Shown here one piece after another: positions 8,963 through 17,581 of a DNA stretch of 64,000 bases (position 1 is the first letter of the stretch; each line of letters opens with the position of its first letter). Position numbers and translations under genes: made by a program. The stretch is from an uncultured Verrucomicrobia subdivision 3 bacterium (GTDB lineage Bacteria > Verrucomicrobiota > Verrucomicrobiia > Limisphaerales > DASXHY01). The stretch covers positions 1-64,000 of the forward strand of contig CALBZA010000020.1 in assembly GCA_937890005.1 (NCBI GenBank), in the 5' to 3' direction. The notes beneath the pieces are model-generated. The model was not told where the DNA came from. It did no database searches and saw only the letters and a list, made by a program, of their open reading frames with translations.

Positions 8963-11152
8963 TTATTTCGTCAGATAATATTTCTGCGTGTATTCCTTCA
9001 CCATGCGATCCGTGGTGAACTGCGGCACCAGCGTGGCCATCGCGCGGCGGATGCGTTGAATCCATTCCCTCGGAATCCCCTGCTCGTCCCGCTTGTAGAA
9101 AAGCGGGATCACCTGTTCCGTCAGCGTGCGATACAGATTCACGCTGTCCACGCGATCCTGTTCTTCAACCGACTCGGCATGTGAATCTTCGCCGATCGCA
9201 AATCCATTGGTGCCGTCGTAACCTTCGCGCCACCAGCCGTCGAGAATGCTCATGTTCAGGCATCCCTGGCAGCCCGCCTTCATTCCGCTGGTACCGGAGG
9301 CTTCGAGAGGGCGCCGCGGATTGTTCAACCAGATGTCGCAACCGGAAACCATCTGTCGCGCGACATGGATGTCGTAGTTCTCAATAAACACCAGGCTGCC
9401 CTTCAGATCGCTGTATTTGCTGAGATGAATGATGTGCTGGATGAATCGCTTGCCATCGTCGTCGCGCGGATGCGCCTTTCCGGCGAAGATGAACTGCACC
9501 GGGCGTGACTTGTCGCGTGTGAGATGAACGATGTTCTCCATCTGCTGGAAGATCAGCGGCGCGCGCTTGTAGGTCGCGAAACGCCGTGCAAAGCCGATTG
9601 TCAATGCATCCGGATTCAACAACTGATCGAACGTGATGTAATCACCCTGCGTGAGCCGATGCCCCTGGATCAGAAGCCGCCGGCGCGCGAACTCGATCAA
9701 TTCGCGACGAAGCTTGTAGCGCAATGCCCAGATCTCTTCGTCAGAAATGAATTTCGGATCGAGCATCCGGGTCCAGAACTCCGGCGAGTTCAATTCCCCT
9801 GCCCAATTCGTATTCTTCGATCTCCAGAATTGCGTCGTATCACCACTCGCCGACTTGTCCCCTTCATTGCTCAGTTTCTGCCGCCAGAATCTTCGCACCG
9901 GTCCCTTCATCCATCCGAGAAGATGAATGCCGTTAGTCACGTGCCCGATCGGAACCTGATCCACGGTCTTGCCGGGATAAAGCGACTGCCACATGTGACG
10001 GCTGACACGTCCGTGCAGCTCGCTGACGCCATTGGCCGCGCGCGAAAGCTTCAGCGCCAGAACCGTCATGCAGAATGGTTCGCTTTCATTCTTCGGATCC
10101 ACCCGTCCGAGCGCCATGACATCGCCAAACGGAATTCCAATCTGGGTCTGATAACGCTGCATGGCGTAATTCATCAGGTCCGGACTGAACCGGTCATGAC
10201 CGGCTTCGACCGGCGTGTGCGTGGTGAAGAGGCATTCCTGTCGCGTTTCATCCAACGCAGCCTGCGCGTTCTTGCCTCCAGCAATCTTTTCCCGAATCAG
10301 CTCGAGCGTAAGAAATGCGGCATGACCTTCGTTCATGTGGAACGTGGAGGGCTTGATTCCCAGAGCCCGCAGCAGTCGCACACCGCCGATGCCCAGCAGC
10401 ATTTCCTGCATGATGCGAGTGGTGCTGTCGCCACCATAAACCCGCAGCGTGAGATCCCGGAAATGCTGTTCGTTCTGCGGCAAGTTGGCGTCGATCAATA
10501 AAACCGGTGCCCGTCCCACATTCACCCGCCAGGCGCGGAACGCGACCTTGTTCATTCCGATTTCCACATCGCAAATCACGGGCTCCCCTTTGGAATCCAG
10601 AACCGGTTCGACCGGGAGATTTGCGGGGTTGAGCAGGTTGTAATATTCCGTCTGCCAGTTGTTCTGATCGATCGCCTGCTGGAAATAGCCTTCACGGTAG
10701 AACAGGCTGATGCCGACGAAGCCGAGCCCAAGATCACTCGCGGATTTGGCATGATCGCCGGCCAGCACTCCGAGGCCGCCTGCGGCGATTGGAAGCGTTT
10801 CGTGAAAACCGAACTCGGCGGAAAAATACGCGACGGGATTCGCATTGAGCGCCGGGGCTGTTTTGTGAGCCCACGCCGCTTTTTCATTCATGTAGTCATC
10901 GAACGTTTCGAGAACCGTGCGAACCCGATCCGCAAACGTGTGATCCTGCAGGCGTACGCGCAATTCGTAGTCCGACACTTCGCGCAGCACCGCGACTGCG
11001 TTGTGATACAGGTTTTGCCATCCGCGGGGCGACAGTTCCTGGAAAATCTCCTGCGCTTCCTGATTCCAGGTCCACCAGAGATTGTGCGCCAGCCGGTTGA
11101 GGCCCGATGTGAGTTCTGTGAGTTCTTTGCTCGTCAATGGTTTGGTCGCCAT
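8963..11152 (-). CDS. glgP: Alpha-glucan (glycogen) phosphorylase
   Basis: A 729-residue GT35 phosphorylase that releases glucose-1-phosphate from glycogen or maltodextrin using phosphate and pyridoxal phosphate. The family segment RRPLEASGTSGMKAG near residue 620 carries the PLP-binding lysine. Other landmarks are AYFSAEFGFHETLPIAAGGLGVLAGDH near residue 110 and the HMNEGHAAF motif near 295. It is the shorter bacterial form without the N-terminal allosteric extension. ATG 11152 (MATKPLTS) is chosen because the residues before it do not fit the family. A phosphofructokinase gene is nearby, consistent with glycogen use through glycolysis. Confidence 0.95.
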   Translation of the reverse strand: MATKPLTSKELTELTSGLNRLAHNLWWTWNQEAQEIFQELSPRGWQNLYHNAVAVLREVSDYELRVRLQDHTFADRVRTVLETFDDYMNEKAAWAHKTAPALNANPVAYFSAEFGFHETLPIAAGGLGVLAGDHAKSASDLGLGFVGISLFYREGYFQQAIDQNNWQTEYYNLLNPANLPVEPVLDSKGEPVICDVEIGMNKVAFRAWRVNVGRAPVLLIDANLPQNEQHFRDLTLRVYGGDSTTRIMQEMLLGIGGVRLLRALGIKPSTFHMNEGHAAFLTLELIREKIAGGKNAQAALDETRQECLFTTHTPVEAGHDRFSPDLMNYAMQRYQTQIGIPFGDVMALGRVDPKNESEPFCMTVLALKLSRAANGVSELHGRVSRHMWQSLYPGKTVDQVPIGHVTNGIHLLGWMKGPVRRFWRQKLSNEGDKSASGDTTQFWRSKNTNWAGELNSPEFWTRMLDPKFISDEEIWALRYKLRRELIEFARRRLLIQGHRLTQGDYITFDQLLNPDALTIGFARRFATYKRAPLIFQQMENIVHLTRDKSRPVQFIFAGKAHPRDDDGKRFIQHIIHLSKYSDLKGSLVFIENYDIHVARQMVSGCDIWLNNPRRPLEASGTSGMKAGCQGCLNMSILDGWWREGYDGTNGFAIGEDSHAESVEEQDRVDSVNLYRTLTEQVIPLFYKRDEQGIPREWIQRIRRAMATLVPQFTTDRMVKEYTQKYYLTK

Positions 11153-11328
11153 AAAAATTAAGAAGCTGGTCAACGTTAAGAATCCACGATACCAGCCGCA
11201 AATGTTTTTCCTGAAAGCCGCCGTGCAGGATATGTTCCATGTCGCAACCGATTTTTCCACGGCAATATCGAGTAAATCGACAGCTTCCTAAATTGTCGCG
11301 GCGCCCGAAATGGTGAGTTTAGCCCAGC

Positions 11329-11475
11329 ATGAAAAAATTCCAACTGACGGTGCCGGCACTGCTTGAGGAGCGCGGCCGTGTCAGAGACCAGCCGCAGCTA
11401 CGCAAATGTTGCGAGAATGAAGAACGCCCGGTGTACTATCTCGATCCTGCACACTTTGTTGAGCATTTCCACTGA
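11329..11475 (+). CDS. Possible small protein of 48 residues
   Basis: A clean ATG-to-TGA frame encoding MKKFQLTVPALLEERG followed by a charged region with paired cysteines (RKCCENEE) and a His-rich end. It is soluble and acidic-basic mixed with no known motif. It was found by reading the gap before the permease genes. No clear ribosome binding site. It may be a small regulatory protein or chance. Confidence 0.3.
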   Translation: MKKFQLTVPALLEERGRVRDQPQLRKCCENEERPVYYLDPAHFVEHFH

Positions 11476-11612
11476 GAAAGACGATCGCTTCTGCGACTGG
11501 TGCTGACGCACACAGTCGCGCTTCAGAAGATTTCCAAAATCTCGTAGTCGCCGTGGGAACGAGGCGGAACCGTGGGTAAAACATCGAAAGCTCCCTTCCA
11601 ATGGCTGCACCT

Positions 11613-11642
11613 TCCGGTGTTCATCCGTGTTTATCCGTGGTT
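11613..11642. repeat. 10-nt tandem array
   Basis: Three tandem copies of a 10-nt unit resembling TCCGTGTTTA, with the middle and last copies closest to each other. A related degenerate version occurs at 24033-24061. I know similar words as dispersed repeats in several environmental bacterial phyla. Confidence 0.6.
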
Positions 11643-11711
11643 TACAAATTCAACAAATTGCTGCGTCAAAAATTCTGTTGTGCGCGCAATGTCCTGTGCA
11701 AAGCTCTCGCG

Positions 11712-12518
11712 GTGAATCCTTATCGGCATGTCATCGGCATTGGCATCCAGAACAGCCTCACGTACCGGTTCAACTTCCTGGCGCGGGCGCTCTTCGGGCT
11801 GATTCCTTTGATGGCCGTGATTTATGTCTGGCGCGCCATTTTCGAATCCAAAGGCAGCGGCAGTTCCGTCGGCGCCTACAGCTACGCGGAAATGGTTTCG
11901 TATTACCTGCTCACGACGGTCGTGGATGCATTGACTGCCGTGAATGAAGACGACTGGCAGATTGCCGCGGACATCAAGGATGGAAACATCAGCCAGTTTC
12001 TGCTGAAGCCAATCGACTACCTTTGGTTTCGTTTCTGCCTGTTCCTGTCAGGACGCATCACCTACCTGTCCGTCGCGGCGATTCCCGTGACGATCTTCAT
12101 CCTCTGCTTGCAGCGATTCTTTGTGTTGCCCGCGGATACGACAACCTTCTTCTGTTTTCTGCTGTCCGTGTCGTTCACGGCGATGCTTCAGTTCTTCATG
12201 TCGTACACAATGGCGATGCTCGCGTTCTGGGTGCTGGAGGTTTCCACGTTCATCTTCATCCTGTTCGCGTTCGAATACATTGCGAGCGGACATCTGTTTC
12301 CGCTCGATATCCTGCCGGACTGGATCGAACGGCTCCTTTACTTCACACCTTTTCCCTATCAGCTCTATTTTCCCATCAGCGTTTACATGGGGAAGACGTC
12401 GGGTCCTGAGCTGACGAAGGGGCTGCTGATCCAGTTCGGCTGGGTGGTGGCAATGTATTTTCTCGCGCGCTTTGCGTGGAATCGTGGCATCCGGAAATAC
12501 AGCGCGGTGGGAGGGTGA
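11712..12518 (+). CDS. ABC-2 type transporter permease subunit
   Basis: A roughly 268-residue integral membrane protein with about six hydrophobic segments, of the ABC-2 membrane family typified by the pair of permeases with a shared ATPase (PF06182-like). The start is uncertain. The frame is open to 11601, but that part translates the tandem array. A GTG at 11712 gives VNPYRHVIGIGIQNSL, which matches the usual short N-terminus of the family. The stop overlaps the ATG of the next gene by one base. It probably exports a substrate together with the next protein and an ATPase encoded elsewhere. Confidence 0.8.
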   Translation: MNPYRHVIGIGIQNSLTYRFNFLARALFGLIPLMAVIYVWRAIFESKGSGSSVGAYSYAEMVSYYLLTTVVDALTAVNEDDWQIAADIKDGNISQFLLKPIDYLWFRFCLFLSGRITYLSVAAIPVTIFILCLQRFFVLPADTTTFFCFLLSVSFTAMLQFFMSYTMAMLAFWVLEVSTFIFILFAFEYIASGHLFPLDILPDWIERLLYFTPFPYQLYFPISVYMGKTSGPELTKGLLIQFGWVVAMYFLARFAWNRGIRKYSAVGG

Positions 12519-12520
12519 TG

Positions 12521-13375
12521 ATGAATCCAAAATCCGAAATCCAAGATCCAAAGTCGGAGCTTCCAGCGTTCCCGTCCCGTTCCGGCTTTTCCCGTTATTT
12601 TCGGATTTACGCGGCGTTGTGGAAAAATTCCGTGACGCGCGAAACCATGTTCAAGGGCAACTTCCTGCTCTGGATCGTCGTGGAAATGCTCTGGTTCGGC
12701 CTTCAACTTGCCTTCATCGGCGTGCTTTATCTCCACACCGACAACATCGGGTCGTGGACAAAATGGCAGGTGGTGATGCTGATCGGCGCCAGTCATTTCA
12801 TTCAGCAGCTGTTCCAGGCTTTCTTCCTGGTGAACTGCACGAATCTTTCCGAGCTCGTTCGAACCGGAAAACTCGACTTCCTCCTGCTGCTCCCGATCAA
12901 CACTCGATTCGTGGTCTCCCTGCGACAGGTCGATCTTGGCGCTTTTGTGAACGCCGCATCGGCTCTCGCTGTGATGGCTTACGCAGCGAAACAACTCAAC
13001 TTCATACCCTCCGGCTGGCAGGTGCTTGCTTTTTTGGGACTCGCCGTTGCGGGCGTCGCGGTTCACTACTCGTTGATGTTCCTTCTCGCAACGATCAGCT
13101 TCTGGACCGTTCGGGCGCAGGGAATCGTCTGGGGCTATTACAATCTGTTCAACATTGCGCGCATGCCCGACGAAGCGTTCCGCGGCGTGTTCCGAGCCGT
13201 CTTCACATTTGTGCTGCCGATGCTGCTGGTCTCGAACGTTCCAGTCCGAATGCTCGTCAACAAATTCACTCCGGAAAGCGCGGTTTTGCTGGTGTTGATG
13301 GCTGTCACCTGCGCGGTTGTTTCCGAACTCGGATGGCGTGCGTCGATCCGCCGTTACACGAGCGCGAGTTCCTGA
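12521..13375 (+). CDS. ABC-2 type transporter permease subunit
   Basis: A 284-residue six-helix membrane protein, partner of the preceding permease. Family segments include SELVRTGKLDFLLLLPI near residue 112, the cytoplasmic loop typical of this ABC-2 family. Two ATGs are adjacent at 12518 and 12521. The GGAGG at 12509-12514 sits at better distance from 12521. The first dozen residues (NPKSEIQDPKSE) are encoded by the 7-nt tandem array at 12524-12558 and have no counterpart in what I know of the family, so the array has been added at or just after the start codon. No ATPase gene is adjacent. Confidence 0.85.
   Translation: MNPKSEIQDPKSELPAFPSRSGFSRYFRIYAALWKNSVTRETMFKGNFLLWIVVEMLWFGLQLAFIGVLYLHTDNIGSWTKWQVVMLIGASHFIQQLFQAFFLVNCTNLSELVRTGKLDFLLLLPINTRFVVSLRQVDLGAFVNAASALAVMAYAAKQLNFIPSGWQVLAFLGLAVAGVAVHYSLMFLLATISFWTVRAQGIVWGYYNLFNIARMPDEAFRGVFRAVFTFVLPMLLVSNVPVRMLVNKFTPESAVLLVLMAVTCAVVSELGWRASIRRYTSASS
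12524..12558. repeat. 7-nt tandem array inside the permease start
   Basis: Five consecutive 7-nt units with consensus AATCCAA, the last two diverged. The period is exactly seven, so the translated repeat does not repeat until 21 nt. The same word family appears in leuS at 29128-29176 in the other orientation. Confidence 0.8.
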
Positions 13376-13475
13376 AAGTCGATTTACCTGCCGGGAAATT
13401 TCCCAAAAAGCGCCCCAGTCGGGTTGGGGTGGTTTCCGCCGTTTAAAAATGCGCAAGCTGGAGCATGTTTGACTC

Positions 13476-13808
13476 ATGAAAAAGCTGACAGAAACCCTGA
13501 GCCGGAAGCTCGTTGCCACGGGCTTGTGCCTGTCCACCGCCCTTCTTCTGACCGCGTGCGACGCGAATCGCGACACGCCACGAGGAGCTGCGGAGGATAC
13601 CGCCGAAAGCATTCGTGACAATGCCGACCGCGCCGCCGACAACCTGGAAAAAGCCGGAAAAGATGCTGAGCGCAATCTTGAGAAAACCAGCGACGCCGCG
13701 GAACGAAATGCCGAACGGCTCAAAGACGCAGCAGATGACGCCGCGAAAGATGCAGGCCGAGCATTGGAACGCACGGGCGAAGAAATTCAACGCGAGACCC
13801 GACCATAA
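13476..13808 (+). CDS. Small lipoprotein with helical repeats
   Basis: A 110-residue lipoprotein. The signal peptide ends in the lipobox LLTAC, giving a lipidated Cys near residue 26. The rest is a highly charged, Ala-, Glu-, Asp- and Arg-rich helix with an 11-residue-like rhythm (for example RAADNLEKAGKDAERNLEK), resembling LEA-like or apolipoprotein-like amphipathic helices. It probably sits at the inner face of the outer membrane or the inner membrane. It is a single gene followed by the hairpin GAGACCCG/CGGGTCTC at 13794-13816 that overlaps its stop. Function unknown; a stress-related envelope role is a guess. Confidence 0.8.
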   Translation: MKKLTETLSRKLVATGLCLSTALLLTACDANRDTPRGAAEDTAESIRDNADRAADNLEKAGKDAERNLEKTSDAAERNAERLKDAADDAAKDAGRALERTGEEIQRETRP

Positions 13809-13907
13809 CGGGTCTCACGTCATTTGAAGCGGTTTGTCCTGACGCGAACTTTCCGACAGACGGCACGGAAAACGTTCCTTCTGTCCGATGTTTCGCGCAG
13901 GACTGCT

Positions 13908-15179
13908 TCAGCTCCAGGTGAGCGGTTGTCCAGTCGTTGCAAGGACTCCACGCCAGAGCTCCCCGTTCAAATCCACCCGCTTGGGTTCTCCGTGCAACAA
14001 CTCAATCGGAACATGGACGAAGTGCCCGTGCAGCATTCCGATGATGAGACCGGTTTTTCCCGCCATGGCAGCGTGAGCCGCGTGACGAGCATAAGAGTCG
14101 CAAAGCACGGCATCCTCTGTATTGGCGGGAACACTTCGAATCACGTAGCTCGGATCGAAATAGCGTAGCGTAACTTCCATATTCTGAGCCTTGAACCAAT
14201 CCTTGATCCGCTGCTTCAGATACAGTCCGATGTCTTCGAGAATCAGGTTTCCCGAGGCATCACGCGCCTCCCCTGCACTTCCCATCAGTTCCTGCCCAGC
14301 GCCTTCAGCCACAACCACCACCGCATGACGGCGCTGTTCCAAACGACGTTTCAAAGCCGGAAACAATCCACCCTCGCTCTCCAGCGTGAACGCTAATTCC
14401 GGGATCAGGCAGAAATTCACATCCTGACTGGCAACAGTTGCCGCCGCCGCGATGAAACCGGCATGACGGCCCATCAACTTCACCAGGCTGATTCCATTGG
14501 GCGCGCTGTGACATTCGGTATGCGCGCATTCAATCACGTCGCGCGCAGCAGACACGGCGGTCGTGAAACCAAACGTTCTTGAAACAAACGCGACGTCATT
14601 ATCGATGGTCTTCGGCACGCCGACCACCGCCAGCGGATGGTTGCGTCGTTGCGCTTCGAGAAAGAGATCACGCCCGCCGCGTTGTGTGCCATCGCCGCCG
14701 ATCGTGAACAGGACGTTGATCCCGCGCGCAATCAGGTTGTCCACCGCGAGCTTGGTATCCACCGGACCACGGGATGTTCCAAGGATCGTTCCTCCTTCGC
14801 CATGGATGTCATCGACCAGTTCGGGCGTGATTCGGACTGGCTCGGCCGCGCGGTTTGGGTCGAGCCCCCGATAACCGTCACGAAACCCGAAAATCTCCTT
14901 CACTCCGTAGCCAAAATGCAGCTCCAGGAAAAGCGATCGGATGACGTTGTTCAGTCCCGGACAAAGTCCGCCGCACGTGACAATTCCGGCGCGGGTTTCT
15001 TTAGGATCGAAGAAAATTTTCGACCTCGCGCCTGCGACCTCCAGGAACCGGATGGAATTCGGAACAGCCGGTTCCGGCCATTCCACCATTTCGGGAACGT
15101 AGGAAGGTGAAACCGATTTTTGACGGATTGGAGACTCGAATCTGCACTCTCCCAGCTGCGTGACTTTCAGAAAACTCAT
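13908..15179 (-). CDS. 6-phosphofructokinase (GGDGT / PKTIDND type)
   Basis: A 423-residue phosphofructokinase converting fructose-6-phosphate to fructose-1,6-bisphosphate. The substrate motif TCGGLCPGLNNVIR is near residue 70, the phosphoryl-donor motif IGGDGTQRGG near residue 160, and the catalytic PKTIDND near residue 188. A Gly in GGDG favours ATP over pyrophosphate in known families, while Lys in PKTIDND is also seen in the plant-type and long bacterial ATP enzymes. The N-terminal 60-residue extension is typical of these longer forms. ATG 15179 (MSFLKVTQ) is chosen over the open upstream frame. A second, different phosphofructokinase lies at 44316-45440. Confidence 0.92.
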   Translation of the reverse strand: MSFLKVTQLGECRFESPIRQKSVSPSYVPEMVEWPEPAVPNSIRFLEVAGARSKIFFDPKETRAGIVTCGGLCPGLNNVIRSLFLELHFGYGVKEIFGFRDGYRGLDPNRAAEPVRITPELVDDIHGEGGTILGTSRGPVDTKLAVDNLIARGINVLFTIGGDGTQRGGRDLFLEAQRRNHPLAVVGVPKTIDNDVAFVSRTFGFTTAVSAARDVIECAHTECHSAPNGISLVKLMGRHAGFIAAAATVASQDVNFCLIPELAFTLESEGGLFPALKRRLEQRRHAVVVVAEGAGQELMGSAGEARDASGNLILEDIGLYLKQRIKDWFKAQNMEVTLRYFDPSYVIRSVPANTEDAVLCDSYARHAAHAAMAGKTGLIIGMLHGHFVHVPIELLHGEPKRVDLNGELWRGVLATTGQPLTWS

Positions 15180-15272
15180 AGCAATGTGAGGCCGGAAACT
15201 TCCGGAAGCACGCCTGTTATACACACGATCCAATCCCGGGAGAAGCTGAACTGTCGGATTGCACCAATAAAA

Positions 15273-15294
15273 AAGGCGGCCGGATGGCCGCCTT
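15273..15294 (-). terminator. Terminator of the ATP synthase operon
   Basis: On the minus strand AAGGCGGCC, a 4-nt loop and GGCCGCCTT form a 9-bp perfect stem followed by TTTTATTGG. It lies 20 nt beyond the atpC stop codon and is a textbook rho-independent terminator. Confidence 0.9.
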
Positions 15295-15313
15295 CAGAAA
15301 ACATCATCGGGGA

Positions 15314-15727
15314 TCAGCGTCCCGACTGACGCCGCTTCACCTTGAGCTGCGCCAGCGAGTGAGCGAGCGCCGCCTGCACGAGCGCGGATTCCTCATCATC
15401 GATCTTCTCGCCCAGGCGCGCCTCGGCGCGTTTGCGGGCTTCTTCCGCCTGAGCTTCATCGATGTTCTCCGCGCGAATCGCCATGTCGGCAAGAATCGCG
15501 ACGCGTTCGCCCGTGATTTCGACAAAGCCTTCGCCGATTGCGAGGAAGAAATCCTGGCCGTTCTTGCGGGCAATGATTTCTCCGGGTGAAATCTGCGTCA
15601 TGAGCGGAACGTGATTGGGATAGATTCCCATTTCACCTTCCACTCCCGGCAGCGTCACCATGTCCACGTCTTCCGAGAAGACCTTCGCGTCCGGCGTGAC
15701 GATTTCGAGTTTTAGAGTTGCGGCCAT
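15314..15727 (-). CDS. atpC: ATP synthase F1 epsilon subunit
   Basis: A 137-residue epsilon subunit of the F1 sector, coupling the central stalk to catalysis and restraining hydrolysis. The N-terminal beta-barrel is recognisable from LEIVTPDAKVFSEDVDMVTLPGVEGEMGIYPNHVPLMTQI, and the C-terminal helical hairpin from residue 88 on (AENIDEAQAEEARKRAEARL). It is the last gene of the operon. The junction to atpD is almost filled by an inverted 7-nt repeat structure, described separately. Confidence 0.95.
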   Translation of the reverse strand: MAATLKLEIVTPDAKVFSEDVDMVTLPGVEGEMGIYPNHVPLMTQISPGEIIARKNGQDFFLAIGEGFVEITGERVAILADMAIRAENIDEAQAEEARKRAEARLGEKIDDEESALVQAALAHSLAQLKVKRRQSGR

Positions 15728-15733
15728 ATTAAT

Positions 15734-15790
15734 TCACGCATCATGCATCACGTTTCACTCCCACGCTGATGCGTGACATGTGAAACGTAA
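15734..15790. repeat. Compact inverted 7-nt arrays between atpD and atpC
   Basis: The left half is four 7-nt units of the type TCACGCA. The right half holds 7-nt words in the opposite orientation. TCACGCATCA at 15734-15743 is the reverse complement of 15767-15776, and ACGTTTCAC at 15750-15758 is the reverse complement of 15780-15788. The two pairs are interlocked rather than nested, so both stems could form only as a pseudoknot. It occupies almost all of the 71-nt junction. It resembles the arms of the element at 42772-43210 but has no gene inside. Confidence 0.75.
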
Positions 15791-15798
15791 ACACCGAA

Positions 15799-17253
15799 TC
15801 ACGCTTCCTTGATCTCGTCGATGCCGCCCTTCATGTAGAAATTCACTTCGGGCACGTCGTCGTGCTTGCCTTCGAGAATTTCCTTGAAGCCGCGGACTGT
15901 TTCCGCAACCGGCACCTGCTTGCCTTCGCGACCGGTGAACACCTGCGCGACCGAGAACGGCTGCGACAGGAAGCGCTGAATCTTGCGGGCGCGGAACACC
16001 GTGAGCTTGTCTTCGGGTGACAATTCGTCCATGCCCAGAATCGCGATGATGTCCTGCAGATCCTTGTAGCGCTGGAGCACCTTCTGCACGCCGCGGGCGA
16101 CGTCGTAGTGTTCCTGGCCCACGATGTCCGCCGACAGGGCGCGGGAGTTGGAAGCCAGCGGATCGACGGCGGGATAAATGCCCAGCTCAGCGATCGAACG
16201 TTCCAACACGATCGTGGCATCCAAATGCGCGAACGTGGTCGCCGGGGCCGGGTCGGTCAGGTCGTCCGCAGGCACGTAAACGGCCTGGAACGAGGTGATC
16301 GAACCTTTCTTGGTCGAAGTGATGCGTTCCTGGAGGTTGCCCATTTCCGCAGCGAGCGTCGGCTGGTAACCGACCGCTGACGGCGTGCGGCCGAGGAGCG
16401 CCGAAACTTCAGAACCCGCCTGGGAGAAGCGGAAGATGTTATCGACGAACAGCAACACGTCCTGGTTCTTCTCGTCGCGGAAATATTCGGTCACCGCGAG
16501 AGCCGACAGGGCGACACGCAGACGTGCGCCGGGCGGTTCATTCATCTGGCCATAGACCAGTCCGATACGGGAACCGGGTTCGATCTTCGGCAGACCGTTT
16601 TCGCCGATGACCGGATGACCTTTGGCGTCCTTCTGAACCTTGATGACGCCCGCTTCGATCATTTCGTTGTAAAGATCGTTGCCTTCGCGCGTGCGTTCAC
16701 CGACGCCCGCGAACATCGAGATACCGCCGTGCAGCTTCGCGATGTTGTTGATCAGCTCCATGATGACGACCGTCTTGCCGACGCCGGCGCCACCGAACGC
16801 GCCGACCTTGCCACCTTTCAAGAAGGGGCAGATCAGGTCGATGACCTTGATGCCGGTGGTCAGGATCTGCGGGCTGGTGGACTGATCCACGAGCGGCGGC
16901 GGATTGCGGTGAATCGGGAGAAACTTGTCGGCCTTGACCGGGCCCTGCTCGTCCACGGCGGTGCCGGTCACGTCGAACACGCGGCCCATCACACCTTCAC
17001 CGACGGGCATCGAGATTGGCGCGCCCTGGTCGATGATTTCCATGCCGCGCTTGAGACCTTCGGTCGTGCTCATGGCGACGGCGCGCACCCAGTTGTCGCC
17101 GAGATGCTGCTGCACCTCGAGCGTGAGCTTGGTCTTGCCGTGGCCGGGCATGTCGTATTCGACCGTCAGCGCGTTGTAAATCGCCGGGAGTTTTTCCGTG
17201 AACTCGATGTCCACAACCGGACCGATGATTTGGACGATTTTGCCTTTGTTCAT
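15799..17253 (-). CDS. atpD: ATP synthase F1 beta subunit
   Basis: A 484-residue catalytic beta subunit. The P-loop is FGGAGVGKTVVIMELI near residue 150, the catalytic glutamate lies in AGVGERTREGNDLY near residue 185, and the Walker B region is DVLLFVDNIFRFSQAG near residue 265. ATG 17253 (MNKGKIVQ) is the family start; the frame extends six codons further. It follows the toxin-antitoxin remnant by 14 nt, so the usual direct atpG-atpD adjacency is broken by about 540 nt. Confidence 0.97.
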   Translation of the reverse strand: MNKGKIVQIIGPVVDIEFTEKLPAIYNALTVEYDMPGHGKTKLTLEVQQHLGDNWVRAVAMSTTEGLKRGMEIIDQGAPISMPVGEGVMGRVFDVTGTAVDEQGPVKADKFLPIHRNPPPLVDQSTSPQILTTGIKVIDLICPFLKGGKVGAFGGAGVGKTVVIMELINNIAKLHGGISMFAGVGERTREGNDLYNEMIEAGVIKVQKDAKGHPVIGENGLPKIEPGSRIGLVYGQMNEPPGARLRVALSALAVTEYFRDEKNQDVLLFVDNIFRFSQAGSEVSALLGRTPSAVGYQPTLAAEMGNLQERITSTKKGSITSFQAVYVPADDLTDPAPATTFAHLDATIVLERSIAELGIYPAVDPLASNSRALSADIVGQEHYDVARGVQKVLQRYKDLQDIIAILGMDELSPEDKLTVFRARKIQRFLSQPFSVAQVFTGREGKQVPVAETVRGFKEILEGKHDDVPEVNFYMKGGIDEIKEA

Positions 17254-17267
17254 TGTATCAAAAATTC

Positions 17268-17581
17268 TCAACTGTCTTTCGGTTCGAATATGACCGGCGT
17301 TCCACGCGCTCCGTGCCAGATTCTTACCACTTCAATCAGATTTAAATCTTCCCGCACCCGGAAAATGATCCGGTAGGGCTTCCAATCAATTTCTCTGCAA
17401 TCGCGCTGCCTGCGTTCCGGAACCATTCGGCCACGCATTGTGAATTCGCTCAATGCCGCCGCCCGTTCCACAAGCCCGTTTCCAACCCGCACTGCCGCCG
17501 CAGGATTGTCTCTTGCGATATACGGACAATCTCTGCCAGGTCGTCTATTGCCGGCTTTGTGATGACGACTCGGAAGCCCAT
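17268..17581 (-). pseudogene. ParE/RelE-like toxin, frameshifted
   Basis: From ATG 17581 the frame reads MGFRVVITKPAIDDLAEIVR and then runs into wrong-frame codons. Shifting by one base near 17519-17524 restores YIARDNPAAAVRVGNGLVE and a full ParE-like remainder with the core DWKPYRIIFRVRED and EVVRIWHGAR. One base is therefore missing relative to the functional form. ParE/RelE toxins act on gyrase or on ribosome-bound mRNA. Its start overlaps the antitoxin remnant by 37 nt, the normal arrangement. A frame with a TTG start at 17609 stays open through the region but scrambles the N-terminus. A sequencing error cannot be excluded for this one site. Confidence 0.75.

Larger units (their letters stand above)
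11153..11711. other. Intergenic stretch with a small ORF and a short-repeat array
   Basis: About 560 nt between divergent genes. It holds the 48-codon ORF at 11329-11475 and the 10-nt array at 11613-11642. The frame of the following permease gene is open back to 11601 and would translate the array, which argues against using that upstream region as coding. No ABC transporter ATPase remnant was seen here. The rest shows nothing recognisable. Confidence 0.55.

Noticed and set aside
11601..11711. N-terminal extension of the first ABC-2 permease
   Set aside because: These codons translate the 10-nt tandem array and do not resemble the family's short N-terminus; GTG 11712 fits better.
12383..13774. 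463-codon minus-strand frame over the permease and lipoprotein genes
   Set aside because: Low-complexity Ser/Ala/Arg start and His-rich body, opposite genes with clear membrane and lipobox signatures.
15734..15790. CRISPR-like repeat
   Set aside because: Units are 7 nt without spacers, and no cas gene is in the window.
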